This document shows positions 47,113 to 58,700 of a DNA stretch of 64,000 bases, in pieces. The stretch's first letter is position 1. Every line of letters begins with the position of its first letter. Location of the stretch: NCBI GenBank assembly GCA_029931535.1, contig JAQPZY010001549.1, forward strand, positions 2,689,001-2,753,000, given 5' to 3'. Made by a program: the position numbers and the translations under genes. The notes under the pieces were generated by a model. It was not told the origin of the DNA, searched no databases, and worked only from the letters and a program-made list of their open reading frames with translations. Source of the stretch: Margaritifera margaritifera. Lineage: Eukaryota > Mollusca > Bivalvia > Unionida > Margaritiferidae.

Positions 47113-47333
47113 CTTCCCAGAACATCTTGCTCATCAATGCTTGTAAAATGTCGTTTGTTAGTCATATCTGGTAATGTTTATCTGTCCCCGTATCTCGTGG
47201 TTCTGAGTGAGCCTTTTGCCAGTCTGTAGCATCTCTTTTCCCGCCATACTCTATTGTCGCCTTTGGCAATTAAACGTGTATGATACCTTCTTACCGTTTG
47301 AAACTTTGTGGAGTCACATCTGAGTCTAAAATA
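47113..47333 (+). promoter_or_regulatory. 5' flank of receptor copy 2
   Basis: Contains AGAACATCTTGCTCATCA, shared with the upstream of copy 1 (~205) and with 63,912-63,940, and the conserved ~25 bases before the ATG. The spacing from this word to the ATG is shorter (about 220 bases) than in copy 1 (about 400). Inferred promoter/5'UTR. Confidence 0.4.
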
Positions 47334-47394
47334 ATGGATATTGCAACTAATATATGCGTTTTCCTCATGCTATTTGCAGCAGGTCATACCAAAG
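47334..47394 (+). CDS. Signal-peptide exon, receptor copy 2
   Basis: ATG opens MDIATNICVFLMLFAAGHTK, a hydrophobic signal-peptide sequence, ending at AAAG|GTAAGT. Length (61 nt), phase 1 donor and ICVFL core are as in copy 1. The first exon of the best-preserved member of this receptor family in the window. Confidence 0.75.
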
Positions 47395-47589
47395 GTAAGT
47401 CAAAGAAACGATCGGGTAGGGTGGTTTGAATCTTGTTTACAAACAAAGTTGTGGGATTCATAATATACTTAAAAGACTTCACTCTTACTGTATATGTAAC
47501 TATAAAGGAATAAAATAATGAAAGAATGAAATGTACATAAAGATACGCAATCTGATAAGTTGAGTGATTTACAATACTGGCAGAGATAG

Positions 47590-48360
47590 GGAGGAGTGTA
47601 TTCTGTAATGATATGTGTCCGTCCGTCTGTCTGTTACCAATTCCATTTCCGCACAATAACTCAAGTTGTCCAACGTTTACAGCTACCAAGCTTTGTGGAT
47701 GGCATGCACTTAGGGTAAGAAAGAAGCCTATCGACCTCAGGGCGAAAATGCCAACGGTTAAAATCACTATTACTCAAAAGAAAAAAATGGTTTCGGCAAA
47801 ATGACATTAATTTTACATCACAGACACTTGGACCAACCTTAGTAGCTGGCTAGCCCTTGGGGTAAGGAAGAAACCTTCGAATGTGGTGTCAAAAGTCAAA
47901 GATGAAGGCCACTGGGACTGGAACAAAAAAGTGGTTTATCCATAAACATTTCATTAATCGACCGTGTATCTTTACAAACGTTTGTGAATGAATTCCACAT
48001 TGTATAAGAAAGAAGCCTATCGATTTTGGGATGAAGAGGTAAAAGGTAAAGGTCACTGTAACTCAAAAAAAGATAATGTGTTTTCCTAAATAACTTTATT
48101 TCTAAACCATGTACCTTAGCCAAGATTTGTGACGGGCTTGCACATAAGATATGGACAAGACGAATTGATTTTGAGGTCACAAAGTCAAAGGTCAACAGCA
48201 TTCTGACTCAAAGAAGAATTGGGTTTGCAGAACAACTTTCATTCTAGAGTAAGTTTCTTGACCAAACTTTGTGGATAGCTTGCACTTTCGACAATAAAAA
48301 ACCCATATATTTTGGAATTTAAAGGTTCGAGGTCACGCTCTTGATAGGTCTAATAATAAA
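47590..48360. repeat. Degenerate ~120-bp tandem repeat in intron 1
   Basis: Five or six diverged units, each with 'CTTTGTGGAT.GC.TGCACTT....AAGAAAGAAGCCTAT(C/G)GA.TT.(T/G)GG' and 'GTCAAAGGTCA...CACTG..ACTCAAA'. The first unit starts with 'GTGTCCGTCCGTCTGTCTGTTAC', as seen in a repeat that is widespread in bivalves, other molluscs and brachiopods. This supports a lophotrochozoan source. Confidence 0.65.
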
Positions 48361-49050
48361 ATAAGTTTTTCTGCACATTAGGTTTAGTTCAAGAACGCAT
48401 ACCTTGACCAAAGGCCTAGGTTTTTGAGACCCGTTGGTCAATAATCTCAAGAGTCAACCATACCCTACTAGTGCCTACAGAGAGGACTATAAAACACGGG
48501 CGGGACGTATAATGTGCCATTATTGGTACTCTTGTTAAACATTCCCTTGGTTCATTTTTACTATGCTGTCTGGGCAAATTGTGACTTATTGGATGATTTG
48601 CCATGCTACTTAGCTGATACGGGTAACATCATATACAGGTCCTATAATAATAAATAGTTCTACAGTGTTCTTACGTACAAGTGGTGAGTATTATGTGACT
48701 GCTCTGAAAGTGATCCAAAGAAGAAGTTTGAAAAAGAGCATACATGCATAGTCTAAAAGGATTTTTAAGTTATATAGACTTAAACTTATGTACATTAAAG
48801 CAGATTATAAACGAGCCTCATTTTAAACCGGACTAAATTAATCTTTGTAGATGAATACCATTTCAAGCATTTATGTATGCATGTAGGTATGGATGTAGAT
48901 AAATAGGTATGAATTAATGGACTAGTGGATGGTTAGATAGCTGACTGGACAGATGCATGCGCTTAGAAATAAGAGTTAGATTAGATGTTTGGTAAATTAA
49001 TCGGAATAAAGTTTCAGCATATTCAAACAATGCATTGCGTATCATTGCAG

Positions 49051-49377
49051 GATTAACACCAGATATATATGTTCAGGGAGATAATCCAACTCTCCGTATT
49101 GACCACCTACAAATTAATGGAAGCAAGATTTTGGAAATAACCTTCTCGGGTTACGCCAGTGAGCTACATGAGACTAATGTGATAGTGTACGACCCAAGAA
49201 AGAACAAAACTTTCTCGAAATCTGTAAAGATAAATTACAAAGACCGAATAAAAAGGATCAAATTGAGCAAGGGTAGTCTCAGTTTTCTGTTACTAGATGT
49301 CACTTTTATGGACAGTGGAAATTATACAGTCTCTGAAGAGTCTCTTGAAAAAGGGAAAACCAGCATTCTTGTCGCAC
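49051..49377 (+). CDS. Ig-like domain 1 exon, receptor copy 2
   Basis: This 327-nt exon is bounded by TCATTGCAG and CAC|GTAAGT and is phase 1-1. The 109-residue domain has beta-strand-like alternation and an Ig strand E-F signature, LLLDVTFMDSGNYTVSEES, where DSG.Y is typical but the Cys that normally follows at Y-x-C is absent. No cysteine at all occurs in the exon, so no intradomain disulphide can form. There are two possible N-glycosylation sites (NGS, NYT) and a third (NKT). It follows the signal-peptide exon by 1.66 kb, so it forms the membrane-distal domain. No partner is seen in copy 1. Confidence 0.75.
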
Positions 49378-49734
49378 GTAAGTTTTCTTTGTGTATCTTG
49401 AAGGCAATTTTGTCGGAACAGGCCGTCCCATATTTTTTGCATATTATGAATATATAGATGGATAGCCTCTGAACTTCTGCCCCCATTCGAATTCTTTTTG
49501 ACGCCATTGAAAGGACAGACATACACACAAATTCAGTTCCTGCTAAACTTAGGAGTAATCTGCATTCATAGTCGAACCACGATTGGTAATATCTATAAGA
49601 AACAATTATTGATAAGCAAAAAGCACAGCAAATATTTTTCCTACGCGAGTGTTAAAGGCCAAGGTCACTCCACCAGAATACAAGGCTGGAGCCTATTCCA
49701 AGTTCCATGGAGTGAAGAGACTGAGAGAGTTTGA

Positions 49735-49990
49735 CTTCCACTCAATGGGACACCAGTCCATCAAAGGGTAACCGCCCAGAGACTACTGCTGTCCATTTTT
49801 CACCTAGTTCGACTCGATCCACCAAGATTGACTGCTTTGAGAATGCTGTTGCCAATTTTACTAGAGGGACGACATAATCCACCAATGTGTATTGCTCTCC
49901 TTGAAAAAAATTACAAACGGTTAGAATGAGACAGGAACCCAAAACCATTTCACCAGGTCAAGCACCTTCAGCGTATTAGACAGCATATCT
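49735..49990. repeat. Interspersed repeat fragment
   Basis: GC-richer block in intron 2 with 'GGACACCAGTCCATCAAAGGGTAACCGCC', resembling blocks at 51,030-51,070 and 2,750-2,780. It looks like a mobile repeat, but I cannot place the family. Confidence 0.35.
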
Positions 49991-50098
49991 TACTTCAATT
50001 GATCAGGACTGCTTGAGAAGGCTAAGATGCGGGCAAGATGCATTTAATGTCTACAATTAAGAGCAGATGGATGTGAACTGAAGCTAATAGCTTTTGCA

Positions 50099-50099
<1 letters not shown>

Positions 50100-50152
<53 letters not shown>

Positions 50153-50169
50153 GCTATTATTATTATTAG
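50100..50169. repeat. (ATT)n microsatellite
   Basis: About 20 ATT/TAT trinucleotides followed by AGT/GTA triplets to 50,190, within the intron between the Ig-like exons. Confidence 0.95.
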
Positions 50170-50578
50170 CAGTAGTAGTAGTAGTATTATCGTCATGCGT
50201 GTTTTCAAAAAGGGCGATGGGGATATTATGATACCCTCGGTCCTTCCATCAAAGTCACCAGATCTCAACCTAAACCGCTGGGATGAATTTTACACAACTT
50301 TCTAGTTATTGTTCCCCCTTGGTGACCATCCAGAAGAGGGGGTGTGAGATTGGGGGGCACAAAGATTAATCATATATTTGACGGATTTTGCATTATCACC
50401 CCTGGGTTCCAGTCATGGGGTGTAGTTTACTAAGGGTGTGGGTGATATGGGGTTGAAATATGCAGTGGAAAGCGTACGTATTTGCAATGGTGAGCAATTA
50501 CAGCTGCTCTAATTTATAAATACTTTTAAGCTCGGAGATATTTTCTTCTTATGATATTTATTTTCTTCCATTTTCTAG

Positions 50579-50887
50579 GTCGCAATTTAATTGGAAAAGA
50601 CAGGGAGCCGTTGATCATTCCGTTCATGATTAATAAAACGAAAACAGCTTCGATTAAAATTGATTTGATGATACCTAGAATAACTCTTCCTGTTGTAATT
50701 TACGATTTGACACAAGAGGACTGTACAAATGTTGGAAACGTGTATATGGATCGAATACAAGGCTGTGTATTCAATGAAAACAGTTTATCGTTCACCATTC
50801 GAGAATTCTCATTGTTAGACATAGGCACGTACGTTGCCTGGGATGACAAGGGGTTTCTTTTGGATACTATACTCGTCAACATTCGAG
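50579..50887 (+). CDS. Ig-like domain 2 exon, receptor copy 2
   Basis: This 309-nt phase 1-1 exon has a TTTTCTAG acceptor and a CGAG|GTAAAT donor. The 103-residue domain ends with FTIREFSLLDIGTYVAWDDK, again an Ig-like E-F region with aromatic Y but no Cys at the expected place. Two cysteines (in QEDC and QGC) lie close together in the middle, at non-canonical positions, and may pair with each other. It contains sites for N-glycosylation (NKT). It matches the truncated exon of copy 1 at 2,358-2,513 with about half the residues identical. Confidence 0.75.
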
Positions 50888-51074
50888 GTAAATATTTCTT
50901 CCGAATTAAATTACTTTTTGCTCTCTACTCCACTACTTGATTTATATCGCCATAGGCCCAGGAGGCTCTACGTATGTCAATTCAGATCGTCGCGTGCAGC
51001 GAGTAGGTTTTTAGGTACACTGTACTTCCTCATAATGAGACGCTAGTCCCTTCAAGGTCAATCTAGGTGACGCT

Positions 51075-52370
51075 GGTACTAACTCATTTAAAGACAGAAG
51101 TCAATGGGCACGTAAAGACTTCGAACATAAAATCGGCATAATCCATAATAAAGCTCCGTTTTCACAAAATTTCTCCCCCCAAAAATCATCAAGTTGAGAT
51201 TTTACATTATCTTTCTTACGATAGTTGTTTTCGCAATACTTTTTTCCTTTTTTTCTGTTTTCTTCTTTTTTCTTAAAGACAAAGATCTCCTAGAAGGGAT
51301 GAAAATTTTCTTAAAGACAAAGATCTCCCAGAATGGATGAAAACGAGCCATTGTGTACAAATTGAGTACCTATGGGTGGTTTATATTCTCATAAAACGAG
51401 TTGAAGATTATTCAAATTTGAATAAATACTTAAATCAGCCACAGAGATTTAAATGGTAGTAATTTCAAGGGATTACATGTGCTATGGAAATTAAACAACA
51501 TTGACCAATCTTTTTTTTTCCTTTTTTCTAATTTAAAATATTGTATCCCTATACAAGAACATTTCTGGACCACTCATATTGTTTTAAAACCAAAATACCC
51601 TAACTCCCTGGACTGTGGTAAACATTGGTGATATCCTACACATAGATATGTAGAGCTACTAATATTTCCTTTTAAAAACAAAAAAAAAACCAGATCCCGG
51701 GACTCTATTATACATTGGTGCTGTATTAAGCATACACTTCTGAAAATAGTTAGCAAAACAATATGATTTCTTTTTACACAGGATAATAATAGCACATACC
51801 TACAATATACTGAATTCAGCAGACTTCAGTGAGATGATATAAATATCTCATGAGTTTAGCATCAGAGAAACAATGTCGGTATAAAGAGAGTTTTGCATGG
51901 GTAAAAGTGTGGTAAAATATATTTGTGCTACATAAGAACATACAAGAAAATTATTTTAAAATGTAAATTCTTTTTCTACAGCATCCAAAATATATACTGC
52001 AATACATGAGAAAACATGCTAATTTACAAATTACATTCAGTGATGATACGCATTATCAAACCAGATAGCAAGATGGTTAAAATAGTATGGTATGAGAATG
52101 GAACAAATTACGTATTTGACTGAGTTCACAAATTGGTATTTAGCTACATTTACAGTACAAATTGAAGATCTCGTAAATTTTAAAAAATATATCCATATAG
52201 AACTGTTGGAGAGCAAAGTTATATTTTAAAAAACACATCGTGGCTCAGTATATCAAACATTGAAAATTGTTGAAAAAGTACATAGTACTTGTGATGGATG
52301 TCCTGTTGTCTTTTTGATACCATCTAAAAGACAAAATATCAAGCATAAAGTATTATCTGGATGTTTTCAT
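51075..52370. other. Intron stretch with small duplication
   Basis: AT-rich intron. The word CTTAAAGACAAAGATCTCC(T/C)AGAA is duplicated in tandem at about 51,276-51,340. No exon recognised. Confidence 0.45.
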
Positions 52371-52379
52371 GTTGTTTTA

Positions 52380-53000
52380 AATGACCGATGTCGGCGACGG
52401 CGTAGCTGTGTCTAAGGAAAGCATGCAGAGCACGAACTCAACAAAGGTGGACTTTTCAGACCAAGACAAAGAACAGTATTTAAGACACATTTACTAGGAT
52501 CCTGAATCTCCGAAGGATTACACAAATATCAAACAATTGTAGAATCAATGTAAACAGGGCAAAACAGAAAATAAAATACACTAAAATTTAAAGAATGCTC
52601 GAATGAACAAACTAACTACACAATACACAAGCAAAGGAGAAAAATATGTACCTAAAAAAGAGTTTATGTCAGTCACGTGGATGACCATGGGCAAGCGGAT
52701 ATTGTTGACATGTAAGGATATGAAAAGTAAAGCAATGGACAGAAATACATTTTTATATATATTTTTCGAAATACGTAAAATGGATATGGTATACACGATT
52801 CCATTACAGAAGTCTTCAAAAATATAAAGACTATAAAGATATTGTTTATGCGGGAAAAGAGTTTTACAACATGAAAGTTGAGGATTTGTTTGAAAAGGAA
52901 TATATTGAAAACTTATGAACTTACTCACATAAAGCAGCATTTCGAGCAGACCGGTTTGACAGAATACTAAAGACTTGAATGTAGAAGAATTTCACACAAA
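52380..53000 (+). pseudogene. Orphan Polinton-type integrase (RVE), degenerate
   Basis: In several + frames: KEQYLRHIY, stop, DPESPKDYTNIKQL, as in the conserved N-terminal 'YL..IYY.P..P.S' segment of Polinton integrases; VDDHGQADIVDM around the first catalytic Asp; YAGKEFYNMKVEDLFEKEYI near the position of the second Asp; and HKAAFRADRFDRILKT where the catalytic Glu of the DD(35)E triad should be (Glu replaced here). Frames change repeatedly. It is not accompanied by other Polinton genes and lies in a copy 2 receptor intron on the opposite strand to element 1. Confidence 0.65.
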
Positions 53001-53585
53001 ATGAAACCTAAAATTGTGTTGACACTGAAGCTAACTCATGAATACAGTAATACTAATGCTATTTATCCTCTTCTTCTTTCGAAAATGTAATTATTTTCCT
53101 CAAAAGACTTAAAAGTTCATTACTTTTTTATTAGTACATTAATGATACAATTAAAAAGCTTTCGTTTGTTTGTGGTAACAAAATATGCAGATAATGCCTT
53201 TTCATTTAAAAAAACACAAATCAAGTGATAATAATTTGAATGAAGAAGACGATTTGAGATATTTTAATGAAACCAAGACCAGCGACCGTGATCATAAAGT
53301 TTCTTGAGCACGATTATTGATTACAGACTTTCTGAGGAAAAAAAAGTAAAATCAATCACTTCAGTCACAGTAAGGGAGGGTTACCAAATTTGTCAAAGGG
53401 ATAAGGTGCCTGTATATGCGTTTGATTTATTATTAGAAGATTAATAGAATATCGAATCGTCCATATCAGAGTCAGCATAATCCAAATTAGGGTTGATGGA
53501 AATTTATTGTTTCTTTGGATTCCTAAATTTCCTTTGATTATCATGTCGGTGATGATATCACAACCCACCACCGACCATCCCCCCT

Positions 53586-53596
<11 letters not shown>

Positions 53597-53639
<43 letters not shown>
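53597..53639. repeat. (CT)n microsatellite
   Basis: About 21 CT units preceded by a C-rich run, directly upstream of composite minisatellite locus C. Confidence 0.95.
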
Positions 53640-53641
<2 letters not shown>

Positions 53642-54340
53642 CGACACAACGACACTCTGGTAACAATGGGAATTCAACAGTTAGTCTTCATTTTGAGATA
53701 TGGCACTCCGGTGACAAGGGTAATTTCACATGAGTCCATAGGTTTATCATTAGTACGGCACTCAGGCGACAAGGGAAAATATAATGTTAAAAACGTCCGT
53801 AGGTTTCACATTAGTATATCACTCTAGCGATAAGAGGAATGGCAATCTTAAAATCTCCATAGGTTTAACATACACTTACTGACCAACACCCAATCTGACT
53901 GACCAATACTAACACCTACTGACCAACACAGTCTTACTGACCAGAACCCATATCTATTGACCCGCACATACACCTGCTGATCATCATCCACACCTACTGA
54001 CCAACACGCAGTCTTACTGACCAGCAACCGCATCTACTAACCAACACACAGTCATACTGACCAGCACCAACATCTACTAAACAACACTCAAGCTTACTAA
54101 ATAATACAACTGCATTGACCACAACCCACATCTACTGACAAGAATATACACCTATTAACCATCAACCACACCTACTGGACGGCACACCGTCTTATGACCA
54201 GCAGTCAAGCTTACTAACAAATACACAGTGTTACTGACCAGCACCCACATATACTAATCAACACCCATGCCTACTACCCAATAAACAGGCTTACTGAGAA
54301 GCACCAACACCTTCTGACCACCACTCACATCTACAAACAG
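53640..54340. repeat. Composite minisatellite, locus C
   Basis: Two adjacent arrays in the same order as at 13.05-13.83 kb. Units of about 65 bases with 'GGCACTC.GG.GACAAGGG.AA.......ATAGGTTT.ACATTAGTA' extend to about 53,870. Units of about 27 bases with 'ACTGACCA(A/G)CAC..ACA.CTACT' extend to about 54,340. It directly precedes the apparent start of the Gmr1-type LTR. Confidence 0.8.
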
Positions 54341-54343
54341 ATC

Positions 54344-55608
54344 TGTAAGGGTGTAATCTAAAGTAAGGGAGTAAAGCAATGAGGATTAACACCTAATTTT
54401 AGATAGACACTCACTCTTTGTACAAACCTAACAGAGGAATGAAAGTCTCTTGGACAGAATGATGCCTTGTGGTTACATGCATATGTCCGAGATTTATGTA
54501 TAAAGCATTACCTATAAATTAGATCATGATGGCGGTGTTGGTAAATTTGCATGTTTTGTTCTGATGTGATAAAAAGCTGTAATCATAAGAGCCAACTAAA
54601 AGTAATCCTAAAATCATAAAACTGTCACTGAATTTAGCGGAGACTAGAAATAAACCAGAGCATTAGGTTAAAATGAGCGAGGCTAAAAGTAATGCTTAAA
54701 TTCCGAAACTAAGACGGACTTTAGCGAAGACAAGACTAACAGTAGAACTAAATTCCGAAATTGACACGGAAGTCGCACAGCCTGAAAAGAAGTCCGGAAC
54801 AAAATTATAACATTAGGACAATATATATGCAAATCGCCAACATAATCTCAAACCTATATTATCTGTGATGTTTATATAATATTATAAATATTTTAGGAAA
54901 TAATAAATGTTTCTTCACTTTAATATTTGCTTAAATCTTAATGTTTATCAGGAAAAACATGTTTAACTAGTGTCCTTGAATTAGGTTGTTTTGATCAATA
55001 TGTTTTCTCAATTTGAAGGTCAAGGTTGATTTTTGTTTACAAGTAAAAATTCCATTAAGATGACTCATATTCTAGAACATTCTGTCATGTGACCAATCTT
55101 TATATATGCCATGTTTGGCGGACATTTATTCAGTTTTGACATTACCATCAGTCTTGTAAAGAGCTATTAGAGTTGTGAAAATTCATTCCAAATTCTAAGA
55201 GAGGAATTATTTTAAATATTCATTGGATTATAACAGTGCTCATAAACTTTTGGATTTTGGATTTTTAATTAATGATTTTGGAATTTAACAGAACTTATTC
55301 AGAGATTTTGGAATACTTCATTTTGACATCAGCACATCAAGATTTCTAGTACATCAGGACTTTGGAGACCATTAGCACATCATAACATTCAAGGACACAG
55401 CCGTGAATTCGGAACATTCTATATTTAGGACTTGTGATTAGAACAATCATTCTTATTGGATTATTAGGACTTCAAAACACATTACTGTAAGTGACTTTTT
55501 GATTTTTCATTTTAATTATCTAGTAATAAATTGCTTGTTGATTTTTACTTAATTTGTTGGTTTCACTTTCTTTCTGTTACATTTTTCTTAGACCATAGAG
55601 TCGTAACA
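54344..55608 (+). repeat. 5' LTR of Gmr1-type element
   Basis: The LTR end is fixed by the primer-binding site just after it and by the matching LTR end at 2,242 on the minus strand. The start is less certain. The size (~1.26 kb) is plausible for a Gypsy element. Contains AT-rich segments and the words shared with the fragment at 2.24-2.36 kb in its last 110 bases. Confidence 0.6.
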
Positions 55609-55613
55609 GAAAT

Positions 55614-55635
55614 TGGGGGCTCGTCGTTCCGGGAT
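55614..55635 (+). other. Primer-binding site, tRNA-Pro type
   Basis: TGGGGGCTCGTC followed by CCGGGAT after an extra few bases. The two halves match the tRNA-Pro complement used by many retroviruses (TGGGGGCTCGTCCGGGAT), interrupted by a 4-base insertion. It lies about five bases after the inferred LTR end. Confidence 0.65.
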
Positions 55636-55773
55636 TGAATTTCTTTAAAGCATATTAGAGATATTAAATTTATCTTTGAAATTCATATTGATTTTGTCTC
55701 TGAATTTTTTTTGTCTTTGGCAAAGATTTTTAAATAGAGAAATTGTTTTGTGTGAAACCAACAAGCATTTACA

Positions 55774-58700
55774 ATGGCATCTAATGTTCAGAATTTCATT
55801 TCAAAACCTACCCAGGAGGGGTTAGAGTGCATGAGAAAGGATGAGTTGCTCGAGCTTGCCAGAAAATACAGTCTATCTGAGGCAAAAGTATCATTGACAA
55901 AACAGGAGATAAAGATTATTTTGATTCAGTATTTAGTAGGAAAAGGAATTTTTGATAGCAGTGCTTTAAGTTTGAAGAGAAAGCCTGTATCTGGTTCTGA
56001 CAGGAAATTAAGGGAATTAGAGTTAAAGAACCAGATTGATTTAGAATTGGCAAAGCTTCAGATTCAGAGAGAGAGAGAGAGAGAAAGAAGAGAGGCAGAT
56101 ACAGATGGAGAGAGAGAAGGAAGAGAGGCAGATACAAATGCAGAAAGAAGAGAGGCAGATACAGATGGAGAGAGAGAGAAAGAAGAGAGGCAGATACAGA
56201 TGGAGAGAGAGAAAGAAGAGAGGCAGCTACAAATGCAGAAGGAAGAGAGGCAGATACAAATGCAGAAGGAAGAGAGGCTAATGCAGATGGAGAGAGAGAA
56301 AGAAGAGAGGCAAATACAAATGCAGATGCAAAGAGAAGAAAGGGAAATGCAATTTAAGTTAAGAGAATTAGAACTGGCAAACAGAGCACACTCCACTCCC
56401 TTAAACACAAGTCCAGGTTTTGATGTTACTAGATATATTAGGTTAGTACCCCCTTTTCAGGAAAAAGAAGTAGATAAATACTTTCTTCATTTCGAGAAAA
56501 TAGCTGAAAACTTGAAATGGCCCAGAGAGCATTGGACTTTGTTATTACAAAGTGTACTTATTGGCAAAGCTCGTGAAGTCTACACTTCACTGTCAGTACA
56601 ACAAAGCACTGATTATGATGTGGTTAAGGAGTACATCTTGAAAGCTTATGAGTTGGTACCAGAGGCATATCGACAAAGGTTTAGGAATTGTAGAAAAGAA
56701 ACTGGACAAACTCATGTCGAATTTGCAAGGGATAAAGAACAACTATTTGATAGGTGGTGCTCAGCCAAGAAAGTTGATCAAGCTTATGATAACCTCAGAC
56801 AGCTCGTATTAATTGAAGAGTTCAAGAGGTGCATCCATAGTGATGTTAAAACCTATCTTGACGAGCAGAATGTGGAAACTTTGGAAAATGCTGCTCGTAT
56901 GGCTGATGATTATTCCTTGACTCACAAAATTTCATTTGGCAATAAGTCGTCCTCTCAGCAGTTTTCTGGTAAAAAAACATTTCAATCTCATTCGAGTACT
57001 TCCAAATTTCACAACAGCACAACTGTTAGGAATCAAACATCTGATAAGACTGATCAGAAATCCTTATCTCTTCCTACGTGCACTTATTGTAAAAAGAAAG
57101 GGCACGTTATTTCTGATTGCTTCAAGTTGAAAAATAAGCAACAGAGAAAAGACAGAGCTTTTCCAAATGCTCTTATTTCTACGAGGTCAAGGTCACGGTC
57201 TTGTATTGAAAGCAATAGATTTGTTGGGTCAAACAAACCCCAGTCTGATTCTATTTTGGAGGCTTATGAACCATTCATGTCAGTAGGTTCTATATCACTT
57301 ATTGGTGATTCTGCCAAGCCTATCCCAATTAAAATATTAAGGGACACTGGAGCTTCTCAGAGTCTTTTATTATCAGGTACTTTGCCTTTGTCTGAGGAGT
57401 CTTCTTCAAGTGAAAGTGTTCTTGTTCAGGGAGTAGAGTGCGGCTTTGTAAATGTTCCTCTCCATTGTGTAAATTTGGCATCAGACTTAGTTTCTGGACC
57501 TGTGACTGTTGGGGCAGTGACTTCTTTACCCATAGAGGGTGTTCATTTATTACTAGGCAATGACCTAGCTGGAGATAAGGTTGTGGTTAATCCACTTGTA
57601 ACTGACAAGCCTTGTTTGGATCAGAAAGTTGATCCTGTCGAAACTGAAATCCCTGATTTGTACCCTGCTTGTGCAGTTACTAGAGCTATGGCAAAAAGAG
57701 CTCTTGAGATTGATGTTGATCAGGATATTATTCCTTTAGCTGACACATGTATTGGTCAGTTTTTTGATGAGGTCACTTTTTCCTCAGGTATTGATCAATC
57801 AAATGGTATTGATCACAGTGATCCTCTTTTGGCAACTCATTCTCTTTGTTCTAATCAGGATGACAAACGACAATCCCTTGTCGTTGAACAGGAGCAAGAT
57901 CTCGAGATATCTTGTTTGTTTCAGAGGGCTATTAGTGAAACTGAAGCCACACAAGTTCCAGTGTGTTACTTTGTGAAAAATGGGGTCCTTATGAGGAAAT
58001 GGAGACCACCTGATGTACCCGCTGGTGACGAGTGGTCAGTGAGCTATCAAATTGTTGTTCCTAAGTCATATAGACAGGAAATTCTTAATTTAGCCCATGA
58101 AACTCCTTTGGCTGGTCATTTAGGAGTCCGTAAGACTTATCACAAGATCTTGAATCATTTTTATTGGCCGAAACTCAAAAGTGATGTTTCTAAATACTGC
58201 AGATCTTGTCACACTTGTCAAATGGTAGGAAAACCCAATCAGAAGATACCTAAGGCTCATCTGCAACCTAATCATGCATTTGATGAACCAATTAGTAGAA
58301 TAATAGTAGACTGTGTTGGTCCTTTACCCAAAACCAAGTCATTCAACCAATACTTGTTGACCATCATGTGTGCATCTACAAGATTTCCAGAGGCAATTCC
58401 TCTGAGAAATATAAAAACTAAAACTATTGTGAAAGCTTTGGTGAAGTTTTTTACACTTGTTGGCCTTCCCAAATCTGTCCAGTCAGATCAAGGGTCAAAT
58501 TTTATGTCTGGAATTTTCCAACAAGTTATGCATGAATTAGGCATCCAACAGTTTAAATCTTCTGCCTATCACCCTGAAAGCCAAGGTGCTTTGGAAAGAT
58601 TTCATCAAACTTTGAAGAATATGATTCGATCATATTGCTTTGATACAGAAAAGGATTGGGATGAGGGTGTTCATTTGTTGTTGTTTGCTGTTAGGGAATC

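Noticed and set aside
56064..56408. Antisense frame rich in Ser, Leu and Cys inside gag
   Set aside because: It is the complement of the GA-rich coding repeat of the Gypsy element.
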